Positions 8,106 through 17,371 are shown, counted from the stretch's first letter. The stretch is 64,000 nucleotides of DNA from Sphingosinicella sp. CPCC 101087 (GCF_004151485.1 NZ_SBFF01000002.1:372001-436000), one strand, 5' to 3'. The notes: generated by a model not told the origin, from the sequence alone. Made by a program: numbers and translations.

Positions 8106-9068
8106 TCAGCCTGCGGGTACGCCCAGTTGCTGGGCGGCGGTGCGCAGCCGCTGCTGGGTCGCCGAATCGTCCTGAAAGGCGGAGAGGCCGGATTCCAGTG
8201 CCTCGCGGGCGGCACCAGGATCTTCCAGCACCATGCGTGACCGCATCAGGCGGATCCAGCCCTCGGCGTCGCGCGGGTTCTGGCGAAGGCGGCTGGCGAG
8301 CCGGTCGACCATGCCCTGCACCATCGCGTCCTGCTGGCTCGGCGGGATCGTGCGGGCTGCCTCCATCTGCTCGCGGCTCGGGCCGGGTATCGCCGCGGTT
8401 GCGGTCGAAGTCGCCGGCTGGGGCGGTGGGGGCAGGCGGCCTTCTATGTCGATGCTGTTGCGCTCGGCGATCGCAGTGACTGCCTGACGTACTTGCGGCT
8501 CCCATACGGCGTCCGCCGGCGCATCCCGCAACAGCGCGATCAGCGCGTCCACAGCGGCCTGGTGCTCGCCCTCGAGATCGTCGAGCGTGGCGAGATAATA
8601 GCGTGCTTGGGCGTTACCGGGCTCGAGCTCGAGCGCGCGCCGGAACAGCTGCTCGGCTTCGGGCGGCGGCGTGTCGCCGCCCTGAAGGAGCAGGGCCTCG
8701 CCGACATGGGCCGGGTAGTCGGCATTGTCCGGCTCCAGCTCCATCGCCCGCCGGAAGGCCTGCTCGGCCTCCGCGAAGCGTTCGCTGCCGCGATACGCCA
8801 TGCCGAGCAGGAACCAATTGCCGTGATTGTCAGGGTCGCGGCGAAGTTGCTCCTGCAGGCTGGCGACGACATCGTCGATCGTTCCGGGCGAGCCCGGATC
8901 GGCCGCGGCGGCATTCGCCTCGGGCTGGGCTTCGGCGGTGTCTCCCGAACGGAAGACGGCGATCCCGACCGCGGTGACGGCGAGCAGGCCGGCCGCGCCG
9001 AGTGCGAGCGTGGCGGACGAAAATCGCCGCCCTGGCGATGTGGTTTCAATCATTTGTCGGCGGATCAT
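8106..9068 (-). CDS. Membrane-anchored TPR protein, CcmI/NrfG-like
   Basis: About 320 aa with one N-terminal membrane segment (LALGAAGLLAVTAVGIAVF, about 20-40), followed by tetratricopeptide repeats (about 75-185: NHGNWFLLGMAY, ADYPAHVGEAL, AQARYYLATL) and a second helical block (about 250-315) with DAEGWIRLMRSRMVL. This layout matches the apocytochrome-binding periplasmic part of CcmI/NrfG, which present haem-attachment sites to the haem lyase. That fits a neighbourhood full of multihaem cytochromes. The start is uncertain: ATG at 9068 or 9053, neither with a clear Shine-Dalgarno. It is divergent from the ferredoxin fusion gene. The frame stays open far upstream, but that extension is antisense shadow. 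Confidence 0.72.
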   Translation of the reverse strand: MIRRQMIETTSPGRRFSSATLALGAAGLLAVTAVGIAVFRSGDTAEAQPEANAAAADPGSPGTIDDVVASLQEQLRRDPDNHGNWFLLGMAYRGSERFAEAEQAFRRAMELEPDNADYPAHVGEALLLQGGDTPPPEAEQLFRRALELEPGNAQARYYLATLDDLEGEHQAAVDALIALLRDAPADAVWEPQVRQAVTAIAERNSIDIEGRLPPPPQPATSTATAAIPGPSREQMEAARTIPPSQQDAMVQGMVDRLASRLRQNPRDAEGWIRLMRSRMVLEDPGAAREALESGLSAFQDDSATQQRLRTAAQQLGVPAG

Positions 9069-9200
9069 TACGGCAAAAATCACGACGTCAAGTCTGGCGT
9101 CCCCAAAAGAAGCTGCTAGGATGTCCGATGCCGGTGTGCGCCCGCGCCTTGGGGGTCGTGCGCCCTGCGCGCGGCGGGCGGATTTGGGGAGTGATCGGGA

Positions 9201-11639
9201 GTGGCGTCGGCCTTCAAGATTGCCGTGGTCGGTTCTGGGCCCGCCGGGCTCAGCGCCGCGGCGCGCGCCGCCCAGCTCGGCCTCAGTCACGTGCTGCTCG
9301 AGAAGACGGACCATCTGTCCGACACGATCTACAAATATCAGAAGGGCAAGCACGTCATGGCCACCCCGAGCCAGCTCGTGCTGCGCTCGGACATGGGCTT
9401 CGACGCCGGCAAGCGCGAAGTGATCCTCGGCACCTGGGACCGCCAGGCCGAAGAGCATAAGATCAACGTGAAGCTCAATGCCGAGGTGAAGCAGATCACC
9501 GGGCAGAAAGGCGACTTCACGCTCCTCCTGACCAGCGGCGAGGAGGTGAAGGCCGAATATGTGATCCTCGGCATCGGCACCCAGGGCAATCCGAACAAGA
9601 TGCGCTGCGAGGGCGGCGACCTTCCGCATATCCAGTACCAGCTCGACGATCCCGGAGAATATGTCGACGAGCATATCGCGGTGATCGGATCGGGCGATGC
9701 CGGCATCGAGAATGCGCTCGGCCTTGCTGCCGATCCCGAGCAGGGCAATACCGTCTACATCCTCAATCGCAGCGCCGAATTCGCGCGCGCCAAGACGGCC
9801 AATGTCGACCTGCTGATGGAGGCGAAGGCAAGCGGCCGCATAAACGTGATGTGCGAGACCTCGCCCGTGAAGGTGCTGCCCGGCTGGCTGCATGTCGAAA
9901 CGCGCGATGGCGAGCAGAAGATCAAATGCGATCGGATCATCGCCCGCATGGGATCGGCGCCGCCGCGCAAGTTCGTCGAGCAATGCGGGATCAAGTTCAC
10001 CAGCGATGATCGCGACGCCTATCCGCAGCTCTCGCCCGAGTTCGAGACGACCGTTCCCGGCATCTATGTGATCGGCGCGCTCGCCGGCTATCCGCTGATC
10101 AAGCATTGCATGAACCAGGGCTATGACGTCATCGAGTTCATCAACGGCAACCGGGAGCTGAAGCCGGCCGACGAGCCGATCCTGGAAGAGAAGTTCAGCG
10201 TCCTGCCGGGACAGCGCAGCGTCACGGAATGGCTGGCTTTCCTGCGGCGCCGCGTGACCATCCTCAATGATCTGTCGATGCTGCAGATGCGCGAGTTCAT
10301 GCTCGATTCCGAGCCGCGCGCCTACCGCGCCGGCGACGTGCTGTTCGAGCGCAACGATCCCGGCGCGTCGCTGTTCGCGATCGCCGACGGGTCGGTGCTG
10401 GTCGAAGTCGATCCGAACGACCCGTCCCGCACCGTCCCTATCCAGCAGGGATCGATCGTCGGCGAGGTCGGCCTCATTTCGGGCCGCAAGCGCGGCGCGA
10501 CGGTGCGGACGGCGGAAGGCGCCATCGTCATCGAAATACCGCGCAGTGCGGCGTTGAAGCTGATGGCGACCAACGCCGCGGCGAAGCGGGAGATCACCCG
10601 CATCTCGACGGAGCGGCAGCTGCTTCAGATGTTCGGTTCGGTCTCCAGCGACGACCTGGCCGAGGTGCTGGCTTCGGCCGAGATCATGGAGATCCGCGCC
10701 GGCCAGGCGATCATCAACGAAGGCGAGGACGGCTACGACATCTTCGTCATCCGCCAGGGATCGATGGTCGTGGAGAAGAATATCGGCGGCAAGCCGGTCT
10801 TCCTCTCTTATCTGCCGGCAGGATCCTATGTCGGCGAGATGGCGCTGATCGACGGCGGGCGGCGTACCGCGACGGTGCGGGCGGCAATCAAGTCCGAGGT
10901 GATCAAGCTCGACGGCGAAGCGTTCCGCAACTTGCTCAGGCGCGAGCCGGAGCTGTTGAGCAAGTTCAGGAAGGACATGTCGTCGCGCCAGGAGCTGACC
11001 AGCTTCGTCGAGGCGCGCAAGGACAGTTTCGGCGGCGTCGTCGACATGTATTCCTCCGTCGCCGGGTTCCTGGTGGAGAACGGAATCGGCGAAGCCACCG
11101 ACGTGTTGCTGATCGACGAGAAGCTTTGCATCGGCTGCGACAATTGCGAGCGTGCCTGCGCCGACGCCCATGAGGGCCTGTCGCGGCTCGATCGGGAGGC
11201 CGGCCGCACCTATGCCCACCTCCACGTGCCGACCAGCTGCCGCCATTGCGAGCATCCGCACTGCATGGCCGATTGCCCGCCCAATGCGCTGAACCGCGGG
11301 CCGGACGGCGAGGTCTATATCAACGACACCTGCATCGGCTGCGGCAATTGCCAGCGCAACTGCCCCTACGGCGTGATTCGCATGGCCAAGGTTCCGCCGA
11401 AGAAGCCCGGCCTGCTGCGCTGGCTGTTCTTCGGCAGCGGCCCGGGTCCGGGCGAAGCCGACAAGAAATGGACCGAGAAACGGGTCGGCGCGGAGACGCC
11501 CAAGAAGGCGATCAAGTGCGACATGTGCCTCGGCATAGACGGCGGTCCGGCCTGCGTCCGGGCCTGCCCTACCGGCGCGGCTATCCGCGTGTCGCCGGAA
11601 GAATTCCTGACAGTGGCGAGGATGGGTCAAACAGGCTAA
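9201..11639 (+). CDS. FAD/NAD(P) oxidoreductase - two cNMP-binding domains - 16-Cys ferredoxin fusion
   Basis: An 812-aa three-module protein. Residues 1-330 form a thioredoxin-reductase-like flavoprotein with two dinucleotide folds, GSGPAGLSAA near 11 and GSGDAGIENA near 164. Two cyclic-nucleotide-binding domains follow, about 360-455 and 470-590; both keep the phosphate-cassette Glu and Arg (GEVGLISGRKRGATV, GEMALIDGGRRTATV). The C-terminus (about 640-805) is a DmsB/NrfC-type ferredoxin with four Cys clusters (CIGCDNCERAC; CRHCEHPHCMADC; CIGCGNCQRNC; CDMC...CVRAC), enough for four [4Fe-4S] centres. It has no signal or membrane segment, so it is cytoplasmic. It starts with GTG after GGGAGTGATCGGGA. 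The likely role is a cNMP-gated electron input, from NAD(P)H or to quinone, into the membrane cytochrome encoded next (inference). A CpdA-like phosphodiesterase lies downstream. Confidence 0.88.
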   Translation: MASAFKIAVVGSGPAGLSAAARAAQLGLSHVLLEKTDHLSDTIYKYQKGKHVMATPSQLVLRSDMGFDAGKREVILGTWDRQAEEHKINVKLNAEVKQITGQKGDFTLLLTSGEEVKAEYVILGIGTQGNPNKMRCEGGDLPHIQYQLDDPGEYVDEHIAVIGSGDAGIENALGLAADPEQGNTVYILNRSAEFARAKTANVDLLMEAKASGRINVMCETSPVKVLPGWLHVETRDGEQKIKCDRIIARMGSAPPRKFVEQCGIKFTSDDRDAYPQLSPEFETTVPGIYVIGALAGYPLIKHCMNQGYDVIEFINGNRELKPADEPILEEKFSVLPGQRSVTEWLAFLRRRVTILNDLSMLQMREFMLDSEPRAYRAGDVLFERNDPGASLFAIADGSVLVEVDPNDPSRTVPIQQGSIVGEVGLISGRKRGATVRTAEGAIVIEIPRSAALKLMATNAAAKREITRISTERQLLQMFGSVSSDDLAEVLASAEIMEIRAGQAIINEGEDGYDIFVIRQGSMVVEKNIGGKPVFLSYLPAGSYVGEMALIDGGRRTATVRAAIKSEVIKLDGEAFRNLLRREPELLSKFRKDMSSRQELTSFVEARKDSFGGVVDMYSSVAGFLVENGIGEATDVLLIDEKLCIGCDNCERACADAHEGLSRLDREAGRTYAHLHVPTSCRHCEHPHCMADCPPNALNRGPDGEVYINDTCIGCGNCQRNCPYGVIRMAKVPPKKPGLLRWLFFGSGPGPGEADKKWTEKRVGAETPKKAIKCDMCLGIDGGPACVRACPTGAAIRVSPEEFLTVARMGQTG

Positions 11640-11691
11640 GCTTCGTTTCGCAGTCGAAACACGTTCCAGAGCCAAAGGGGGGCCGAGCGGG

Positions 11692-12567
11692 GTGGCGAGC
11701 AGGGGGGTTGGACGGTCGGTCGTGGGTGAGGGAGTGGCTCATGAGAGCTTCCTCCGCTACCGGCGTTTCTATTGGCTGAAGGTCGCGCTCGGCATTTTCC
11801 TGCTGACGTGGCTTGTCTATCTCGTCGTCGACGTTCAGCCGCGCCATAATGGCGGCAGCTGGCTCGGCTACACGCTGGGTACCCTCGGTGCCGCTCTGAT
11901 CGTGTGGCTGGCGATGCTCGGCATCCGCAAGCGCGCCATCACCCGCGGCCGATGGTCGCTGAAGGCCTGGACCTCGGCGCACGTCTATCTCGGTCTCGCC
12001 TTGATCGCGATCGGCTCGTTCCACACGGGTTTTCAGTTCGGCTGGAACGTCCATACCGCCGCCTATGTGCTGATGATGCTGGTCATCCTGTCCGGAATTT
12101 ACGGCGTCTCGGTCTACAGCGTGCTGCCGCAGGGGCTCAGCGATGCTCGGTCCGAAATGACCGGGCCGCAGATGATCGATGCGGTCAACAGCCTCGACAA
12201 GCAGATCCAGGCCGCCGCCCAGCCGCTGTCGGACGCCGACAGCGAGGTGGTCCTGGGATCGCTCGGCGAGGACCCGTTCGGCGGCGGGGTGTGGCGTCGG
12301 CTGACCGGAAGCTATCCGCGTTGCGGAAACCGTCGGGCGCTGCAGGTGATGCGCGGCCGGCTCACCGAGGTGAGCGGCAGGCAGGCGGAAGCGATCGAGC
12401 AGGTTGTCGGTCTGCTCGAGCGCAAGGCGGCGGCACTGCAGCGGGTGCGGGGCTACGTCCAGCGGCGGGCCATGCTGGAGATCTGGCTGTTCGTGCACAT
12501 CCCGCTGACGTTCGTGCTCATCGTCGCGCTCCTCGCGCATATCATCAGCGTCTTCTTCTACTGGTAG
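11692..12567 (+). CDS. b-type-cytochrome-like membrane protein
   Basis: A 291-aa integral membrane protein with about five helices: WLKVALGIFLLTWLVYLVV, LGTLGAALIVWLAML, HVYLGLALIAIGSFH, AAYVLMMLVILSGIYGV and the C-terminal FVHIPLTFVLIVALLAHII. Histidines sit in or at the ends of helices 3, 4 and 5, as expected for axial ligands of b haems. A roughly 110-aa soluble loop separates helices 4 and 5. I do not recognise a named family. It starts with GTG 52 bp after the ferredoxin fusion and ends 13 bp before the FHA-decaheme gene, so it probably passes electrons between the two across the inner membrane (inference). Confidence 0.75.
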   Translation: MASRGVGRSVVGEGVAHESFLRYRRFYWLKVALGIFLLTWLVYLVVDVQPRHNGGSWLGYTLGTLGAALIVWLAMLGIRKRAITRGRWSLKAWTSAHVYLGLALIAIGSFHTGFQFGWNVHTAAYVLMMLVILSGIYGVSVYSVLPQGLSDARSEMTGPQMIDAVNSLDKQIQAAAQPLSDADSEVVLGSLGEDPFGGGVWRRLTGSYPRCGNRRALQVMRGRLTEVSGRQAEAIEQVVGLLERKAAALQRVRGYVQRRAMLEIWLFVHIPLTFVLIVALLAHIISVFFYW

Positions 12568-12580
12568 GGGGGTAGGGGGC

Positions 12581-14452
12581 ATGGCGTTCGTTCTTCGGAA
12601 CATCAGCTATACTGCCGAAGGTCGGCAGATCATCCGCAGCTCGCGGGTGCCGGACGACCTTCTCAAGATCGGGCGCGGTCCCGAAAGCGACGTTGTTCTC
12701 AACGATCTCGCCGTAGCGCTCCACCACGCGACGCTGGAGCAGGTCTCCTCGTCGCGCCTCGGTGTCTCGGCCGAGGCCGGGCTCACCGTCGACCTCGACG
12801 GCAGCGTCACCCAGTTCGGCCAGCTCGATCTCGCCACCGGCGGCACGATCAAGATCGGGCCGTTCCGCCTGCGCGTCCTGCCGCAGGAAATGGGTTCGGA
12901 AGACATCGCGATCGATGTGGAGCGGCCGCAGGACGACGAGGCCGAGGAAGAGAAATTCGACACGCGCCGCTTCGCCCTCGCCTCGGTCATGCCGGGCAAG
13001 AGGCCGATCGCCTGGGCCGGCATGGTCCTCGTGCTCGGCCTGTTCCTGGCCTGGCCCATCTGGGCCTATTACAGCCAGGAACGGGGTCAGCCGCAGATCG
13101 CCCAGGGCTTCCACGGCGATCGTTTGTGGCTCAGCGGAAGCCTTTCGGAAGGCCATGCCGCGCTCGCCAATAATTGCACCGCCTGCCACGTCGAGGCCTT
13201 CGAATCGGTGCGGGATGAATCCTGCACGGCCTGCCACACCGCAATCCACGACCATGCCGATCCGCGCCGCCTCGCCCAGGCGACTCCGGACCTGCCCTTC
13301 TTCCGGCGCGCACAGATGCGCATCCAGGAGGCGTTCGGGCAGACGCCGGGGCGCTGCGTCGACTGCCATACCGAGCATGAGGGGCCGCAGGAAATACCGG
13401 CGACGCCGCAGCAATTCTGCTCCGACTGCCACGCCGATCTGGACGCGCGCCTGCCCGATACCGGCCTTGGCGATGCGAGCGATTTCGAGCAGCTTCACCC
13501 CGAATTCCAGCCATTGGTGCTGGTGCGCTGGGACGGCGACCAGCCGCGGCTGCAGCGCGTGTCGCTCGATCGGCGGCCGCGCGAGGCCAGCAACCTCAAA
13601 TTCCCGCACGCCTTGCATCTCGACCAGACCGGCGGGGTCGCCCAGATGGCGCGACGCCTCGCGCCGAGCCATGGCTTCGGGCAGCAGCTCGAGTGCGCCG
13701 ACTGCCACGTGCCGACGCCGGACGGCGTTCGCTTCCAGCCGCCCAGCATGGAGGGCGATTGCGGCATGTGCCACAGCCTCGCCTTCGAACTGGTCGACGG
13801 GACCGTCCGCACGCTTCGCCATGGTGAACCGCAGCAGGTCGTTGCCGACATCCGCGCCTTCTATCGCACCGGGTTGCGGCCGCGGCCGGCCTCCCTCGGC
13901 AGCGTCGAGCGCAGCCGGCCCGGCGACGTGAATCAGCTTCGAACGACCGCCCAGGCTTCGCGGGCGCAAGCCGGGACGAGCCTGCGCGCCGAGCAGATGG
14001 TGCGCGCCGTCTTCTCCGAAGGCGGCGCCTGCTTCGACTGCCACGAGGTACAGGCACCGGCATCTGGCTCGGGCGCGTTCGGAATCCGGCCGGTCGCCTT
14101 CCCGACCCGCTACATGCTGCACGGCTGGTTCGACCATAAGGCTCACCAGGTGGTGCAGCGTCCGGGGCAGCGTCAGCTTGAAGGTTCGGCCGCCTGCCTC
14201 AGCTGCCATCGCGCCGATGCGTCGTCCGATTCCGGCGACCTGCTGTTGCCGAACATGGCAAGCTGTCGCGACTGCCATGGTGGCGAAACGAGCAGCCTCC
14301 CGGTCGAATCGACCTGCGCCATGTGCCACGATTACCATATGGACGAAGGCGTCCCGGCTCAGCTGCTTCGGCAGCAGGTGCGGGGCCGTCGCTGGACCAC
14401 CACGGTGATTCCGGTACAGTCGCAACAGGCGGCTGGGGGACGAAGCCGATAG
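12581..14452 (+). CDS. FHA domain - membrane anchor - decaheme cytochrome c
   Basis: A 623-aa protein. An N-terminal FHA-like domain (about 20-105; KIGRGPESDVVLND, then HHATLE) is followed by an acidic linker, one membrane segment (WAGMVLVLGLFLAWPIWAYY, about 142-163) and a long C-terminal part with ten CXXCH haem sites (CTACH twice, CVDCH, CSDCH, CADCH, CGMCH, CFDCH, CLSCH, CRDCH, CAMCH). With a single anchor, the FHA part should face the cytoplasm and the haems the periplasm. FHA domains bind phospho-threonine, so a Ser/Thr kinase could recruit or gate this cytochrome. The ATG has GGGGGGTAGGGGGC upstream, 13 bp after the membrane cytochrome gene; the three plus-strand genes form an operon. 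I know of no characterised homologue with this architecture. Confidence 0.88.
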   Translation: MAFVLRNISYTAEGRQIIRSSRVPDDLLKIGRGPESDVVLNDLAVALHHATLEQVSSSRLGVSAEAGLTVDLDGSVTQFGQLDLATGGTIKIGPFRLRVLPQEMGSEDIAIDVERPQDDEAEEEKFDTRRFALASVMPGKRPIAWAGMVLVLGLFLAWPIWAYYSQERGQPQIAQGFHGDRLWLSGSLSEGHAALANNCTACHVEAFESVRDESCTACHTAIHDHADPRRLAQATPDLPFFRRAQMRIQEAFGQTPGRCVDCHTEHEGPQEIPATPQQFCSDCHADLDARLPDTGLGDASDFEQLHPEFQPLVLVRWDGDQPRLQRVSLDRRPREASNLKFPHALHLDQTGGVAQMARRLAPSHGFGQQLECADCHVPTPDGVRFQPPSMEGDCGMCHSLAFELVDGTVRTLRHGEPQQVVADIRAFYRTGLRPRPASLGSVERSRPGDVNQLRTTAQASRAQAGTSLRAEQMVRAVFSEGGACFDCHEVQAPASGSGAFGIRPVAFPTRYMLHGWFDHKAHQVVQRPGQRQLEGSAACLSCHRADASSDSGDLLLPNMASCRDCHGGETSSLPVESTCAMCHDYHMDEGVPAQLLRQQVRGRRWTTTVIPVQSQQAAGGRSR

Positions 14453-14547
14453 CGGGAGACGATAAACGGATTTGAAGCGTCGAAGCGTCACGCTCGCCAC
14501 GGCCAGGCGAGCGTTGCGCCCGGTCGAATCAGGTCAGGAACAAACGC

Positions 14548-15405
14548 ATGCTCATTGCGCAGATCACCGACATCCACCTGGGCTTCGACCGCTCCAACCC
14601 GGACGAGTTCAACCGCCAGCGCCTCGACGCGACCCTCGCGGCCTTGAGGGGTTTGTCGACGCGGCCGGACCTGCTGCTGGTCACCGGCGACATCGTCAAT
14701 GACGGCGACGATATCGAATCCTATCACCGTTACCGCGACGCGATGGCGGGCATGCCGATCCCGTCATTCCCGCTGATGGGCAATCACGACAGCCGTGAAC
14801 CCTTTCTCGAGCTGTTTCCCGAAACTCCGAGCGTGGATGGTTTCATCCAATATGCGATCGACGACCACTCCCTGCGGATACTGGTCCTCGATACGCTCGA
14901 AGTCGGGCGCCACGGCGGCGGCTTTTGCGAAACGCGCGCGTCCTGGCTGCGCGAGCGGCTCGACGAGGCGCCGGATCGGCCGACCCTGATCGCGCTCCAT
15001 CATCCGCCGATCGCGACCGGAATCGACTGGCTGACCGAGGATCCAGATGCCGACTGGGTGGAGCGGCTTCGCGGCATCGTCGAGGGGCGCGGCAACATCG
15101 TCGCCATGGTCGCCGGGCATGTCCATCGCCCGATCGTGACCAGTTGGGCTGGAACGCCCCTGGTCGTTTGCTCGTCCACGGCGCCGCAGCTCGCGCTCGA
15201 TTTGAGCCCGATCGATCCCGAGACGCCGGACGACCGGGCGATGATCGTCGCCGAGCCGCCTGGCTATGCGCTTCATCTGTGGGACGGGCGACACCTCACG
15301 ACCCACTTCGACACCGCCCAGGATCATGAGGTCCTCGCCCGCTACACGCCCAACCTCCAGCCCTTGGTGAGGATGCTGAGCCAGGAGAAGCAGCAGCGCC
15401 ACTGA
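14548..15405 (+). CDS. cpdA: Calcineurin-like phosphoesterase, CpdA-like (class III cNMP phosphodiesterase)
   Basis: A 285-aa metallophosphoesterase close in length to E. coli CpdA (275 aa), which hydrolyses cAMP. The two-metal motifs are complete: DIHLG (residues 8-12), GDIVNDGDD near 52, GNHDS near 78, LHHPP near 151 and GHVHRP near 190. It is cytosolic, with no signal peptide. It lies 95 bp after the FHA-decaheme gene on the same strand, and the only cNMP-binding protein in the window is two genes upstream, so it may reset the signal sensed by that protein (inference). Other phosphodiester substrates cannot be excluded. Confidence 0.78.
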   Translation: MLIAQITDIHLGFDRSNPDEFNRQRLDATLAALRGLSTRPDLLLVTGDIVNDGDDIESYHRYRDAMAGMPIPSFPLMGNHDSREPFLELFPETPSVDGFIQYAIDDHSLRILVLDTLEVGRHGGGFCETRASWLRERLDEAPDRPTLIALHHPPIATGIDWLTEDPDADWVERLRGIVEGRGNIVAMVAGHVHRPIVTSWAGTPLVVCSSTAPQLALDLSPIDPETPDDRAMIVAEPPGYALHLWDGRHLTTHFDTAQDHEVLARYTPNLQPLVRMLSQEKQQRH

Positions 15406-15427
15406 ACGAAGGGCGCCGCAGAATCGA

Positions 15428-17371
15428 TCAGAAGTCCGCCGACAGCTGGAAGCTGATCCGGCGCGCATCCCTCAGAAAGAAGCTGTTGCTTCCGGCCACC
15501 TGCAGCAAGTGTTCGCCCGTGACGTTCTGGAGGCTGACCCGTGCGGCCATCGGCACCTCTCCGACGGCGAAGCGGTAACGTGCGCCGACGTCCAGCGTCG
15601 TAACGGCCGGTACCCGAAGCTGTTTGCCGCCGAGCTCCGCATAGGTTCGGGTGCTTGCAACGACATCGCCCGTGTGGATGGCGGCCAACTGCATCGACAA
15701 GCCTTCGATCAGAGGGATGGCATAATCGAGGTCGAGGCGCGCATTGACGGGCGTCGAGTTTAACGGCCTCGGTCCGGTCTGGCCGAGCGTCACGGCGGGC
15801 CCGAGCACCTGGGGATCGTAGTAGATGAGCCCCGCCACGGCGCGCAGCCCCGTCACCGGCTGTGTCACCACCGAGAGCTCGACGCCGCGATTGCGCCGTT
15901 CTCCGAGCCGCCGGTAGATATTGGCCTCGTCGGTCGCGAAATAGGGACGTCGCGCTTCGAAGACTCCGGCCACGATACGCGTGTCGCCGAACGTCAGCCT
16001 CACGCCTGCGTCCCATTGTTCGGTTCGCGAAGCGGGCGGTGCATCGTCGCGATTGACTGCGCTTTGCGGCGGCGCGGGCGTCTCTTCCAGGCCGATCGTT
16101 CGGCCGCCATATATCGTCATCCACTCGATCGGCTGTACGGCCACCGAGGCGCTGTAGATCAGTTCCCGATCCCTGGTCTCGCCGGTCGTGCCGTCACGTT
16201 CGACGGTCTGGCGATAGTCCGTCGACTGGACTCCCAGATTGAGCTCCGCGAAGCGGCGCCAGCGGCCGATATAGGACAGACCCGCCGACCATTGGGTGAC
16301 CGAATTGAGCGTGGTCGGCTGGAACTCGAACTGCGGCTCGGGCGCCGGATTGGGCACCCCGATCCGGGCCGGCCCGAGTAGGGCCGACCCGCCCCCGCCG
16401 CCTTCGGCCTTCTTGTCCCGGCCGCGCAGCGACATTTCGAACTGATGCGCGAAATCCTCGCTCCTGGGCGACCAGGCCAGACGCGCTTCGCCCGACGTCC
16501 AGCGGGCGGGCAGTACGGGTTCCGAGATCATGACGTTGCTCGCGGTTCCGTCCCGCTGCACGTCGAGGAAGAGGTCGATGAAGGTGCGGTGGCGTGTCGA
16601 GCGCGCCTCGAATGCGGCGATGCTCAAGCGCCAGTCGCGAGCGAGGTCGAAACGGCCGATCGCGCCGTAATTATGCGTGCGCTGCAGGCGGTCGGCCCAG
16701 CTCTGTCCCTTGAAACGGCCGGGCTCGAAACTTGGCGGCAGGAACGGTCCGGCCGTCACCATGAGCGATCCGCTGGCGCCGCGATACTCGTCATAGGTCC
16801 AGAATGCGGTCAGCGTACCGCCCTCGAATCGCAGCCGCGGGATGACTCCGAGAGTCAGGTCGGTGGTCGATCGTCCGTCCGAATATTCATTGTTGGAATA
16901 GCCCGCCCCGACCGCGGAGCTTAGCGTCCCGCGGACGAGAGGAACCTGGGCATCGACTTCGACATAGGCGCCGCCATAGCCCGGACGGCCGGCGACGACG
17001 CTGGCAACGAATTCATCACCCGCCGGGCGAAGGCCATAGTCGACGATCCCCGACGGCGCCGGAAACGGATAAGCCAGCGCACCCAGGCCGACGCGGATCG
17101 TCGATCCGGTGACCAGCCGCGATGTCAGCCCCGCCGTCAACGTGTCGACATACATGCCTTCGATGCGACGATTGCCGGCGGTGATCGGGCTGAACCCGCG
17201 GACATTGTCCGTGGCATAGACTCCGATCCGCTCGGCGCCGACGCTCACGCCGAAGGCGTCGGACGCCGCCGTTACGGCATTCTCGCCGACTCGTTGCCCA
17301 TGAGCCGGGACGGCCACGAATGCGCAGATGTGCGCGGCCATGATGCCGCAAGTCCGATAAGCATTGTCCAT
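15428..17371 (-). CDS. TonB-dependent receptor-like outer-membrane protein
   Basis: A 647-aa exported protein. After a signal peptide (1-26, cut after AHG) comes a short plug-like region (about 30-125, with TDNVRGFSPITAGNRRIEG resembling the receptor plug's Arg-Gly-Phe motif). A long beta-barrel follows with alternating aromatic strands and a final strand RRISFQLSADF ending in Phe, the usual Bam-targeting signature. The plug is shorter than in classical siderophore receptors and I see no clear TonB box. The ligand is unknown. The ATG at 17369-17371 has AGGA upstream. It converges on cpdA and is divergent from a NarL-type two-component pair that may control it. Confidence 0.82.
   Translation of the reverse strand: MDNAYRTCGIMAAHICAFVAVPAHGQRVGENAVTAASDAFGVSVGAERIGVYATDNVRGFSPITAGNRRIEGMYVDTLTAGLTSRLVTGSTIRVGLGALAYPFPAPSGIVDYGLRPAGDEFVASVVAGRPGYGGAYVEVDAQVPLVRGTLSSAVGAGYSNNEYSDGRSTTDLTLGVIPRLRFEGGTLTAFWTYDEYRGASGSLMVTAGPFLPPSFEPGRFKGQSWADRLQRTHNYGAIGRFDLARDWRLSIAAFEARSTRHRTFIDLFLDVQRDGTASNVMISEPVLPARWTSGEARLAWSPRSEDFAHQFEMSLRGRDKKAEGGGGGSALLGPARIGVPNPAPEPQFEFQPTTLNSVTQWSAGLSYIGRWRRFAELNLGVQSTDYRQTVERDGTTGETRDRELIYSASVAVQPIEWMTIYGGRTIGLEETPAPPQSAVNRDDAPPASRTEQWDAGVRLTFGDTRIVAGVFEARRPYFATDEANIYRRLGERRNRGVELSVVTQPVTGLRAVAGLIYYDPQVLGPAVTLGQTGPRPLNSTPVNARLDLDYAIPLIEGLSMQLAAIHTGDVVASTRTYAELGGKQLRVPAVTTLDVGARYRFAVGEVPMAARVSLQNVTGEHLLQVAGSNSFFLRDARRISFQLSADF

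Noticed and set aside
9069-11675. Long minus-strand open frame extending the TPR gene upstream to 1189 aa
   Set aside because: It runs antisense to the well-supported FAD/cNMP/ferredoxin gene and its sequence is low-complexity and family-free; such shadows are common in GC-rich DNA. Only the TPR part is real.
8106-14452. Nrf-type nitrite reductase operon
   Set aside because: The TPR protein and 16-Cys ferredoxin recall NrfG and NrfC, but there is no NrfA with a CXXCK haem site and the FAD/cNMP fusion does not fit.
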